This document shows positions 1-5,473 of a stretch of 9,534 nt of DNA, one piece after another. This DNA is from Clostridia bacterium (GTDB lineage Bacteria > Bacillota > Clostridia > Oscillospirales > Acutalibacteraceae): NCBI GenBank assembly GCA_017519685.1, contig JAFWRV010000207.1, positions 1 through 9,534 on the forward strand, in the 5' to 3' direction. Position 1 is the first letter of the stretch, and the number at the start of each line of letters is the position of its first letter. A model generated the notes under the pieces. It was not told where the DNA came from. It saw nothing but the letters and a program-made list of their open reading frames with translations, and did no database searches. A program made the translations under genes and the position numbers.

Positions 1-142
1 AGCGAGGCGGTGAGATGAGGAAACAGGGAGTATCACGAAGAAACCGCCTTATTGGCCCTCTCCGAGATCGGAGAGGGTGGCACGGAGTGCCGGGTGTGGT
101 GATAACAGTATTACGGAGCGAAGCGACGCGAGTATTGATTAA
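1..142. repeat. Palindrome-rich non-coding block, possibly the end of a dispersed repeat
   Basis: No gene is supported here. The block contains several nested palindromes: AGGCGG (5-10) can pair with CCGCCT (44-49); CCCTCTCCGA (56-65) pairs perfectly with TCGGAGAGGG (68-77) across a two-base loop; and GGCAC (79-83) pairs with GTGCC (87-91). The hexamer AGTATT occurs on both sides of a GC-rich stretch near 108-136. Such consecutive hairpins suggest a structured intergenic repeat or the end of a small non-autonomous element whose other end lies to the left of the window. A structured RNA is an alternative. No known riboswitch, tRNA or rRNA pattern was recognised. The hairpins are seen directly; the repeat identity is inferred. 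Confidence 0.45.
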
Positions 143-143
143 T

Positions 144-168
144 GTAGGGCACGGATTTATCCGTGCCG
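144..168 (+). repeat. REP-like hairpin 1 (GTAG-headed, forward)
   Basis: GTAG (144-147) is followed directly by a perfect 9-bp hairpin: GGCACGGAT (148-156), loop TT, ATCCGTGCC (159-167). A GTAG tetranucleotide at the foot of a short hairpin is the known signature of REP elements recognised by REP-associated tyrosine transposases (RAYTs). This copy pairs with the inverted copy at 231-254 to form the first putative REPIN. No transposase gene is present in the window, so any mobilising enzyme would act from elsewhere in the genome. Confidence 0.6.
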
Positions 169-202
169 ATTAAAATATTGTCATTGTTGTTGATTGTTTA
201 TG

Positions 203-222
203 CCCGCATATCCCCGCATATC
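203..222. repeat. Two tandem copies of a 10-bp unit
   Basis: CCCGCATATC occurs twice back to back (203-212 and 213-222) and is followed by CCC. It lies in the spacer between REP-like hairpins 1 and 2. It is probably a local slippage product, and no function can be assigned. Confidence 0.6.
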
Positions 223-230
223 CCTGTGGC

Positions 231-254
231 GGCAAGCATGAATGCTTGCCCTAC
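231..254 (-). repeat. REP-like hairpin 2 (inverted)
   Basis: GGCAAGCAT (231-239), loop GA, ATGCTTGCC (242-250) form a perfect 9-bp stem, followed by CTAC (251-254). Read on the minus strand this is GTAG followed by the hairpin, so the copy is inverted relative to hairpin 1. Its arm sequence differs from hairpin 1 at stem positions, yet both arms changed together, so pairing is kept. That indicates conserved structure rather than conserved sequence. Confidence 0.6.
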
Positions 255-268
255 GTTGCGGTATTCTC

Positions 269-292
269 GTAGGGGCGAATATTATTCGCCCG
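269..292 (+). repeat. REP-like hairpin 3 (GTAG-headed, forward)
   Basis: GTAG (269-272) is followed by an 8-bp hairpin: GGGCGAAT (273-280), loop ATT, ATTCGCCC (284-291). With hairpin 4 (316-338) it forms a second inverted pair of the REPIN type. The loop is three bases long, against two in hairpins 1 and 2. Confidence 0.6.
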
Positions 293-315
293 TTATAATT
301 TCGTGTATCTCCGTC

Positions 316-338
316 GGGCGATTGATAATCGCCCCTAC
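316..338 (-). repeat. REP-like hairpin 4 (inverted)
   Basis: GGGCGATT (316-323), loop GAT, AATCGCCC (327-334) form an 8-bp stem, followed by CTAC (335-338), which is GTAG on the minus strand. The stem differs from hairpin 3 by a compensated base pair (AT against TT in one arm, AT against AA in the other). The four elements alternate in orientation, +, -, +, -. Bases 339-398, between this hairpin and the promoter repeat, hold nothing further that could be recognised. Confidence 0.6.
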
Positions 339-398
339 GGTCCTTACGGACATCCTTGTGTTGATTAACGTAATTTTTTCCTCCCGACTAAGTTACAA

Positions 399-439
399 AA
401 AGGTGTTTAAAACCGGAAGATATTATGTTATAATCAAAA
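399..439 (+). promoter_or_regulatory. Sigma-A promoter with extended -10, in a 41-bp repeated block
   Basis: TTTAAA (406-411) as -35, a 17-bp spacer, and a perfect TATAAT (429-434) preceded by TGT (426-428) make an extended -10 promoter. Transcription would start near 441, about 37 bases ahead of the ATG at 478. The 41 bases 399-439 recur at 2454-2494 with only two differences, so identity extends well beyond the core boxes, including the AAAGGTG just upstream of the -35. This suggests either a recent duplication or a shared regulator site. The ribosome site of the downstream gene is AAAGGA (463-468), nine bases before the ATG. Confidence 0.75.
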
Positions 440-477
440 CCGAAGTAATTTCAATAATAAATAAAGGATGAAATCTT

Positions 478-2334
478 ATGAAATTCAGATCTGTTTTATT
501 GTGGATTCTGGTTTTCGCGCTGATGTTTTCCTCGGCGCTGCCCGCATTCGCCGCGGCGCAGAAAGCAGAGCCCGTGTTATCGCAGGCGGAAGAAAGCGGC
601 TCCGGCTTTTTTGATGATTTTCTGTCGTTTTTTCAGAATCTGTTTTCAAAAATCAAATCGTTTTTCAATCAGATAAAATATTATTTTCAAATACAAAAGG
701 AAAAGGTCCCTAATACAATGAACAGAAACGCCATTCACATGTTACAGTCTGTCGAAGACACAATATGCGACAGCTTTATAATCACCACCGAAGACGGCAA
801 AGTCATCGCGATAGACGGCGGACACACCGCGGAAACAGATTATTTTATACAGTATCTCAAAGCCGTCACCGGACGGAAAGTTCCGCATATTGACGCCTGG
901 TTTTTGTCACATCCCCATGACGATCATGTTCAGGTCTTTTATGAGGTTGCCGAAAACCGCGCGGATCAGGTCACATTCGATAAGGTTATGCTCAACTATG
1001 TACCTTATGAACTCTATGCCTCCCGTTCCCAGGATGAGGGAATGGAAATGGTAAGTGAATTCAACCGAATCAGCAAATCGTTCCCCGAGAAGGTCAGAAT
1101 TCTCAATACAGGTGACATTTTCAATATCGGCGCGGCAAAGATAACCGTGCTTTATACACCGGATCAATCATTCATTGACGTTAATGATCACTCCGTTATT
1201 TTCCGTATGGATCTCGGCGGCACAAGCACTATGTTCACAGGCGACGCGCAGGTCAACTCCGGCAACAAGACAATCGCCGAATGGGAGAGCAGCGGTCTGC
1301 TTGACTGCGATATCTGCAAAATGGCGCATCACGGTCAGGACGGTGTCGGCAAAAACTTCTATGAGGCGGTGTCACCTGAAATCTGCCTCTGGCCAACTCC
1401 GACCTGGGTTTATGAAAACACAAACGGCAACCTCAAAACCTTTGAAACCCGCAAATGGGTGCAGGAAATCGGCGTAAAGAAAGAATACAAATCGTTCGAA
1501 GGCTCCGCGGTTATCGGCATGAAGCCCAGAATAGTAACCACGACCGATGTCTTTGAGGTCGGCTATGATGCCGGAAAAGCTGTTGACCGCCTCGCCGCCC
1601 TCGGCTATGAGGGAATAGATATGGGCTTTGATTACTGGGTTTTCGACGGCTCTCCCTTCCTTGCCGATGATTATCTTGACTGGGCGAAATCGCTGAAAGC
1701 ACGCGCAGATAAAGCCGGAATCGTTTATACTCACGCTCACGCGCCCGGCGAAGCGGACAGCGATCTTATTGGCAGATCCATTGAAGCGGCAGCGGCGCTC
1801 GGCGCGAGATATCTTGTGGTTCACCCTGTTTTCCGCGACAGCTCCGGAAATGAAATAAAGGGCAAAACACAGTTTATCACAGCAAACACTAAAGCAATAA
1901 ATAAATGGCTCGCGAAAGCGGAGGAGTGCGGCGTTGTACTTCTTTCGGAAAACATTCTCTGGGGCGCTTCTTCCGATCCGCGCATAATCGCCGACCTTGT
2001 AAAAAATGTCAATTCCAATTGGTTCGGCTGGTGCTTTGATGTGGGTCACGCCTGGTGCAGCGGTTACGCGCCCGACATTCTGAAAGAGTGTTCCGTTGTT
2101 CCCATGTCTTTGCACATTCAGGATAATGACGGCAGCGGAGACGGACACCTTATCCCCGGTGACGGCACAATTAACTGGAAACTGTTTACCGACACATTGA
2201 AGGATATCGGCTATCTCGGCGACTGCGTAATGGAAGCGCACCATCAGAGTCTTGAAGCCATCGATGAAGAACGCGAAGAAATCCTTGCGCGTCTTCTTGA
2301 CGTTTCAAAGACAATCCGTGAGGAAATGCGCTGA
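478..2334 (+). CDS. Exported MBL-fold hydrolase fused to xylose-isomerase-like TIM barrel
   Basis: This 618-residue protein has a Sec signal peptide (residues 1-25, likely cut after PAFA). Residues 44-76 then form a strongly aromatic amphipathic stretch with many Phe and Tyr. Residues 95-350 are a metallo-beta-lactamase fold of ComEC-like type: SHPHDDH supplies H145, H147, D149 and H150, with D256 in FTGDA and H284/H285 in MAHHG as further metal ligands. Residues 353-618 are a sugar-phosphate isomerase/epimerase (AP-endonuclease-2 superfamily) TIM barrel. Likely metal and substrate residues are H419 and H421, H449 in VVHP, E491 in LSEN, D521 and H524 in FDVGH, H546 in LHIQDN, H557 and the following PGDG, and E587. 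Both active sites look intact. Fusion of the two folds, and export of a TIM barrel of this class, are unusual. The substrate is unknown; a phosphoester or sugar derivative outside the membrane is plausible. The gene has its own promoter and terminator. Confidence 0.85.
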   Translation: MKFRSVLLWILVFALMFSSALPAFAAAQKAEPVLSQAEESGSGFFDDFLSFFQNLFSKIKSFFNQIKYYFQIQKEKVPNTMNRNAIHMLQSVEDTICDSFIITTEDGKVIAIDGGHTAETDYFIQYLKAVTGRKVPHIDAWFLSHPHDDHVQVFYEVAENRADQVTFDKVMLNYVPYELYASRSQDEGMEMVSEFNRISKSFPEKVRILNTGDIFNIGAAKITVLYTPDQSFIDVNDHSVIFRMDLGGTSTMFTGDAQVNSGNKTIAEWESSGLLDCDICKMAHHGQDGVGKNFYEAVSPEICLWPTPTWVYENTNGNLKTFETRKWVQEIGVKKEYKSFEGSAVIGMKPRIVTTTDVFEVGYDAGKAVDRLAALGYEGIDMGFDYWVFDGSPFLADDYLDWAKSLKARADKAGIVYTHAHAPGEADSDLIGRSIEAAAALGARYLVVHPVFRDSSGNEIKGKTQFITANTKAINKWLAKAEECGVVLLSENILWGASSDPRIIADLVKNVNSNWFGWCFDVGHAWCSGYAPDILKECSVVPMSLHIQDNDGSGDGHLIPGDGTINWKLFTDTLKDIGYLGDCVMEAHHQSLEAIDEEREEILARLLDVSKTIREEMR

Positions 2335-2345
2335 AACAATAAAAC

Positions 2346-2376
2346 GTCCGGCAAAAGAGGAATTACCTGACCGGAC
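2346..2376. repeat. Inverted repeat upstream of the terminator
   Basis: GTCCGG (2346-2351) can pair with CCGGAC (2371-2376) across a 19-base loop, 12 bases after the stop codon of the fusion gene. There is no T-tract, so this is not a terminator by itself. It may stabilise the 3' end of the transcript together with the hairpin that follows. Confidence 0.4.
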
Positions 2377-2389
2377 CGATAACAGCAAT

Positions 2390-2430
2390 GCCCGGAGCGT
2401 AGGTAGGCCCATACTCCGGGCTGTTTTATT
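2390..2430 (+). terminator. Rho-independent terminator after the MBL-TIM gene
   Basis: GCCCGGAG (2390-2397) pairs with CTCCGGGC (2414-2421) in a perfect 8-bp stem with a 16-base loop, followed by TGTTTTATT. This ends the 478-2334 unit before the second promoter at 2461. The loop is longer than usual, but the GC-rich stem followed by a T-rich run supports the call. Confidence 0.7.
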
Positions 2431-2453
2431 CATATTATTTCCGATGTATGAAG

Positions 2454-2494
2454 AAAGGTGTTTAAAACCGGATAATATTATGTTATAATCAAAA
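2454..2494 (+). promoter_or_regulatory. Second copy of the extended -10 promoter block
   Basis: TTTAAA (2461-2466), a 17-bp spacer and TATAAT (2484-2489) with TGT (2481-2483) repeat the promoter at 406-434. The two 41-base blocks differ only at two adjacent spacer bases (AG against TA). It would start transcription near 2496, just before the strong ribosome site GAGGAG (2507-2512) of the lipoprotein gene at 2518. It is the best candidate promoter for the whole eight-gene run to 8108. Confidence 0.75.
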
Positions 2495-2517
2495 AAACAG
2501 GAAATTGAGGAGATAAA

Positions 2518-2940
2518 ATGAGCAAAACAGTAAAGTGTATTATTGCCGTTATGATTCTGACCCTTTTAACGGCGGGTTGCGGTTCTCCCGGTTTCAGCGG
2601 TCCGGACCCCAATAAAATCGTTCCTGCCCGGGAAGTCCTGATCGAAAATCTGAAAGATAGCGGATATACCGTTAAAGAGCTTTCTGCAATTGAGGGTTCC
2701 GATCTGACCGTTGACCGCGTTTCAGCTCAGCGGGGCGATAGTTTTATCGACATTGTGTATGGACTGTCAGGGGAGGAAGCGTCGATAATCTTTGATATAT
2801 ATTGCGGACAATATGAGGATAATTACTATATTCTTGCCCGTAACGGAAACTATGTTTACTGCATCAGCGATAAAAAGACTTTTTCGAAAGCGGGATTCAC
2901 ATCGACCGAAAACGTGGGCGTTCAATATATTCATAATTAA
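2518..2940 (+). CDS. Small lipoprotein of unknown function
   Basis: This 140-residue protein begins with a lipoprotein signal: basic start, hydrophobic core, and TAGC lipobox with Cys21 as the lipidated residue. The mature part is about 120 residues. It begins with a Gly/Ser/Pro-rich linker, then a mixed alpha/beta region starting IVPAREVLIENLKDSGY, and ends in repeated Tyr-rich strands around YEDNYYILARNGNYVYCIS. No family was recognised. It should sit on the outer face of the cytoplasmic membrane. The ribosome site GAGGAG lies five bases before the ATG. As the first gene after the shared promoter it may be a binding or chaperone partner for the exported enzymes further down the operon, but that is inference only. 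Confidence 0.8.
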   Translation: MSKTVKCIIAVMILTLLTAGCGSPGFSGPDPNKIVPAREVLIENLKDSGYTVKELSAIEGSDLTVDRVSAQRGDSFIDIVYGLSGEEASIIFDIYCGQYEDNYYILARNGNYVYCISDKKTFSKAGFTSTENVGVQYIHN

Positions 2941-2997
2941 TCCGCAATACTGAACAGAATAATATAACAATCCGGTTTTTAAGAAATGAGGACGACT

Positions 2998-3633
2998 ATG
3001 AAAAATCACAGAAACCGCCGCGATATGGAGCTTCCCTATATTTCCGATGCTTCCGTACTGGCGGAACAATTCAAATCTAAAATGCTTCTGCGCTCATTTA
3101 ACCGCTCTGTCCCTTTTAATTTTCTCAAGGAATATCTGCTTTTTAAGCTTCTGGGAATAAAGCACGGAAAAAGAATATATATCGAGCCGCCCTTCCGCTG
3201 CGATTACGGCAAGCATATTGAAATCGGCGAAAATTTCTACGCGAACAGCGGCTGTATCATACTTGATGTCGCAAAGGTTAAAATCGGCGATAATGTGCAG
3301 TTCGGACCGAATGTTGCGATAATTACGGCAGGGCATCCGGTTCATCACGAAATCAGAAACACCGGTTATGAATACGGTATTTCAATAACCGTCGGTAACA
3401 ATGTCTGGATCGGCGCAAACGCTGTTGTGCTTCCGGGCGTTCATATCGGAGATAATACGGTTATCGGCGCGGGCAGCGTCGTTACAAAAGATATACCTTC
3501 GGGTGTTGTCGCAGCCGGAAATCCGTGTAAACCGATAAAAGATATCACGGATGATGACAAACGGTTTTATTATAAAGACCGCCGTTTTGATGAAGAATCA
3601 TGGGCTGAAATACAAAGAATATTGGAGAAATAA
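2998..3633 (+). CDS. Maltose/galactoside O-acetyltransferase-like (LacA/Maa/NodL family)
   Basis: This 211-residue cytosolic enzyme of the left-handed beta-helix (hexapeptide) acetyltransferases would move acetyl from acetyl-CoA to a sugar hydroxyl. Residues 11-60 are a divergent Maa-type N-terminal helical region. From about 64 the hallmark PPFRCDYGKHIEIGENFYAN leads into hexapeptide turns. H113 in TAGHP is the expected catalytic His, and VVAAGNPCKPI (170-180) is the family end of the coil. ATG 2998 is chosen over ATG 2986 because GAGGA (2988-2992) lies five bases before it, while nothing resembling a ribosome site precedes 2986. The sugar acceptor cannot be read from the sequence. In this operon it may modify a glycan or glycolipid headgroup precursor. 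Its last codons hold the ribosome site of the next gene. Confidence 0.9.
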   Translation: MKNHRNRRDMELPYISDASVLAEQFKSKMLLRSFNRSVPFNFLKEYLLFKLLGIKHGKRIYIEPPFRCDYGKHIEIGENFYANSGCIILDVAKVKIGDNVQFGPNVAIITAGHPVHHEIRNTGYEYGISITVGNNVWIGANAVVLPGVHIGDNTVIGAGSVVTKDIPSGVVAAGNPCKPIKDITDDDKRFYYKDRRFDEESWAEIQRILEK

Positions 3634-3634
3634 T

Positions 3635-3967
3635 ATGAAAAAGATTATAACTGTTTTGCTGTGTATAATGATGATATTAACGGCATCGGCGTGCGGAAAT
3701 GACAGCTCCGTCAAAAGAACCGTAAAAGGCAATATGAAAACATACAGCGAAATGACTGACGGAACTTTTATGTGCGATGATTATGCTTACAAATACCGTC
3801 TTGAAATAAGCGGCAGAATGCCTAACGCCGCGGCTGATTCAACATTCGTTTATTTAAGCAATATTGAGGAGATACCTTTTGAGCGGGCGTATATGGCTGC
3901 CGGAGTAAGCAGCAATAGCGAGGATTATTTTCAGCCGGAAACGGCTGTCCTTGTTGAAATGAAATAG
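3635..3967 (+). CDS. Second small lipoprotein, unknown function
   Basis: This 110-residue protein has a lipoprotein signal ending ASAC, with Cys20 the lipidation site. The mature 90 residues contain a compact beta-rich region (GTFMCDDYAYKYRLEISGRM) and a C-terminal stretch SNIEEIPFERAYMAAGVSS. The family was not recognised. The start at 3635 is supported by GGAG (3624-3627), seven bases upstream and inside the acetyltransferase gene. It begins one base after the acetyltransferase stop, so translation of the two is probably coupled. An in-frame ATG at 3551 would add a non-signal extension and overlap the acetyltransferase by 83 bases, so it is not used. Confidence 0.8.
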   Translation: MKKIITVLLCIMMILTASACGNDSSVKRTVKGNMKTYSEMTDGTFMCDDYAYKYRLEISGRMPNAAADSTFVYLSNIEEIPFERAYMAAGVSSNSEDYFQPETAVLVEMK

Positions 3968-4031
3968 CATTAAATATACTTTGACATTGCTGTAAAACAA
4001 TAACGGCAAACCGGGAAACGGAGACTGAATT

Positions 4032-4196
4032 ATGATTAAGCTCTTTGGTAAAAACAACGATTTAAGAACTGAAGAAGGTAAAATAACGAAATCGGGATAT
4101 GTAATTATGACGATATCCACTGTTTTCGGTCTGTGTGTATTTTTGACCGGAAGATATATTTACGGAAAGTCGCTGCAGGAGAAACAGTCAGACTGA
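4032..4196 (+). CDS. 54-residue single-pass membrane peptide
   Basis: This small gene is supported by GGAG (4020-4023), eight bases before the ATG, its place between two co-directional genes, and a coherent topology. Residues 1-20 are hydrophilic and basic (MIKLFGKNNDLRTEEGKITK), residues 22-40 form one transmembrane helix, and a short charged tail follows. The positive residues before the helix and the tail RYIYGKSLQEKQSD do not settle the orientation. No family was recognised. It ends 24 bases before the GDPD start and could be a small accessory or anchor subunit for an exported operon product. Because it is short, it may be missed by gene callers. Confidence 0.6.
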   Translation: MIKLFGKNNDLRTEEGKITKSGYVIMTISTVFGLCVFLTGRYIYGKSLQEKQSD

Positions 4197-4220
4197 TTCC
4201 GATTGACGGGGTGAATAAAA

Positions 4221-5144
4221 ATGAAAAAAACTCTTTCCGCTGTTCTCGCTTTTGCAATAATGATAAGCTGCACCGTTTACGCATTTGCGGCAGGAGAAAC
4301 AATGTCGGTATATTCGACATACAGTATTCCGTCCGGAGCGATGCGTATGATAGCGCATCAGGGGTATTCCGCAGTCGCTCCCGGCAACACGCTGCCCGCC
4401 TATGAAGCGGCAGGCAAATCTGATTTCTGGGGAGCCGAGTGCGACATTCAGCGCACAAAAGACGGCGTGTGGATTCTTATGCACAATGAAACGGTTGACG
4501 CTATGACAGACGGAACAGGCGAAATCTCGGAGCTTACTTATGCCGAGATTATGAAATTCAATGTTGACAGCGGAAACAATATTGAAAACCACCCCGGTTT
4601 AAAGGTCGCAAGACTTGAGGAATACCTTGATGTATGCAAGAAATACGGCCTGCGCCCGGTGATTGAGATTAAGGAAAAAGCAGACCCCGATTATCTTTAT
4701 GAAGTTGCAGATATTCTTTCCGGGCGGGATGAGAAGGATATGTTTCATGTTATTTCATTCGGGCGTGAAATATGCCTGAAAATGAAAGAGCTTATGCCTT
4801 CTCTGCGCGTGTATTTAATTGTCAGCTATGAAGACGTTTCCCGGGAAAACATAGATTTTGCTCTCAGCCATCACCTTGACGGCATGGATATCCATGTGTA
4901 TCATCCGGATGATTATGTGAAAGATGTTGTCGCGTCGGGACTTGATGTTTTTGTGTGGACAATCGACGATATGGAAAACTGCGAGAGGTTTTATAAACTC
5001 GGCGTCAATGCAATTACCACAAATTCAATCAATCAGGAAACACCATCCGGGAATGGCTTTCAGCTGTTTCTTTGGTTTCTGCGCAGTTTATGGTATAAAC
5101 TGACATTGCAGGTCAAATCATTTTTCGCCGGAATAATTAACTGA
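4221..5144 (+). CDS. Exported glycerophosphodiester phosphodiesterase (GDPD family)
   Basis: This 307-residue protein has a Sec signal peptide (1-23, likely cut after YAFA). The GDPD TIM barrel spans about residues 42-272: catalytic H46 (AHQG), metal ligands E73 and D75 in AECDIQ, H88 in LMHNE, and E149 with K151 in VIEIK, with VFVWTIDD near the end typical of the family. These enzymes split glycerophosphodiesters into an alcohol and glycerol 3-phosphate. Outside the membrane, substrates could be deacylated phospholipids or teichoic acid pieces. One oddity is that the usual PENT motif reads APGNT (53-57), with Gly in place of Glu. A second is that the C-terminus, residues 279-307, is a hydrophobic aromatic amphipathic stretch (LFLWFLRSLWYKL) not needed for the barrel. 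The ribosome site is GGGGTGA (4208-4214). Confidence 0.9.
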   Translation: MKKTLSAVLAFAIMISCTVYAFAAGETMSVYSTYSIPSGAMRMIAHQGYSAVAPGNTLPAYEAAGKSDFWGAECDIQRTKDGVWILMHNETVDAMTDGTGEISELTYAEIMKFNVDSGNNIENHPGLKVARLEEYLDVCKKYGLRPVIEIKEKADPDYLYEVADILSGRDEKDMFHVISFGREICLKMKELMPSLRVYLIVSYEDVSRENIDFALSHHLDGMDIHVYHPDDYVKDVVASGLDVFVWTIDDMENCERFYKLGVNAITTNSINQETPSGNGFQLFLWFLRSLWYKLTLQVKSFFAGIIN

Positions 5145-5211
5145 CAGATTCCGGTTTGCCGGATTGACTGCGAAGAAAGAATAATACTAATCGGGATAAT
5201 GAGGTGCTTTT

Positions 5212-5427
5212 ATGAACGGGAATAATAATGACAAGAAAAGCAGTAACACATCCGGTCTTGCAATCGGTATTTGTTTGGGAATTGCAATCGGCTCAGCTGT
5301 CGGAGCGCTGACACATAATGTCGGTCTGTGGCTGCCGATCGGCCTTTCGATAGGTTTGGTTCTCGGCTTTGCCATGGGCAAAAAAAGCGATAATGATGAC
5401 GAAGACAAAACGGACGGTCAGGAATAG
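5212..5427 (+). CDS. Small glycine-zipper membrane protein
   Basis: This 71-residue protein has a hydrophilic Asn/Ser/Lys-rich start (1-13) and two transmembrane helices (about 15-33 and 38-56), both rich in Gly spaced every four residues (GLAIGICLGIAIGSAVG and IGLSIGLVLGFAMG). It ends in a charged Asp/Lys tail (57-71). Glycine-zipper hairpins of this kind pack tightly and often form oligomers. No specific family can be named. The ribosome site GAGGTG (5201-5206) is five bases upstream. It lies between the GDPD and the DUF3863-like gene with gaps of 67 and 46 bases, so it is probably co-transcribed. A role as membrane scaffold is only a guess. Confidence 0.8.
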   Translation: MNGNNNDKKSSNTSGLAIGICLGIAIGSAVGALTHNVGLWLPIGLSIGLVLGFAMGKKSDNDDEDKTDGQE

Positions 5428-5473
5428 ACTGACAAATTCGGTTTGATTCTTTAGAAAGCGTCGGAGGATTGAA

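Noticed and set aside
3..173. Open frame entering from the left edge (frame 3)
   Set aside because: It covers only the palindrome block and first REP-like hairpin and ends in the latter; the product is Arg/Gly-rich with no domain, as expected from a translated repeat.
163..471. Plus-strand open frame of 102 codons starting with GTG
   Set aside because: It begins inside REP-like hairpin 1, runs through three further hairpins and the promoter, and has no ribosome site; its open length comes from the repeats.
1372..2244. Long minus-strand open frame of 290 codons
   Set aside because: It lies wholly opposite the TIM-barrel part of the fusion gene, which has clear family motifs; the antisense product has no recognisable domain.
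2252..2488. Plus-strand open frame of 78 codons
   Set aside because: It overlaps the end of the MBL-TIM gene, then reads through the terminator and second promoter; no ribosome site.
2940..2968. TATAAC as a possible promoter ahead of the acetyltransferase gene
   Set aside because: The -10 is reasonable, but the region 17 bases upstream does not resemble a -35 and there is no extended -10.
3981..4009. TTGACA as a possible internal promoter ahead of the 54-residue peptide gene
   Set aside because: The -35 match is perfect, but no acceptable -10 occurs 16-18 bases downstream.
5150..5163. TCCGG-TTTG-CCGGA hairpin after the GDPD stop as a terminator
   Set aside because: The stem is only five base pairs and no T-tract follows; it may be a weak processing site at most.
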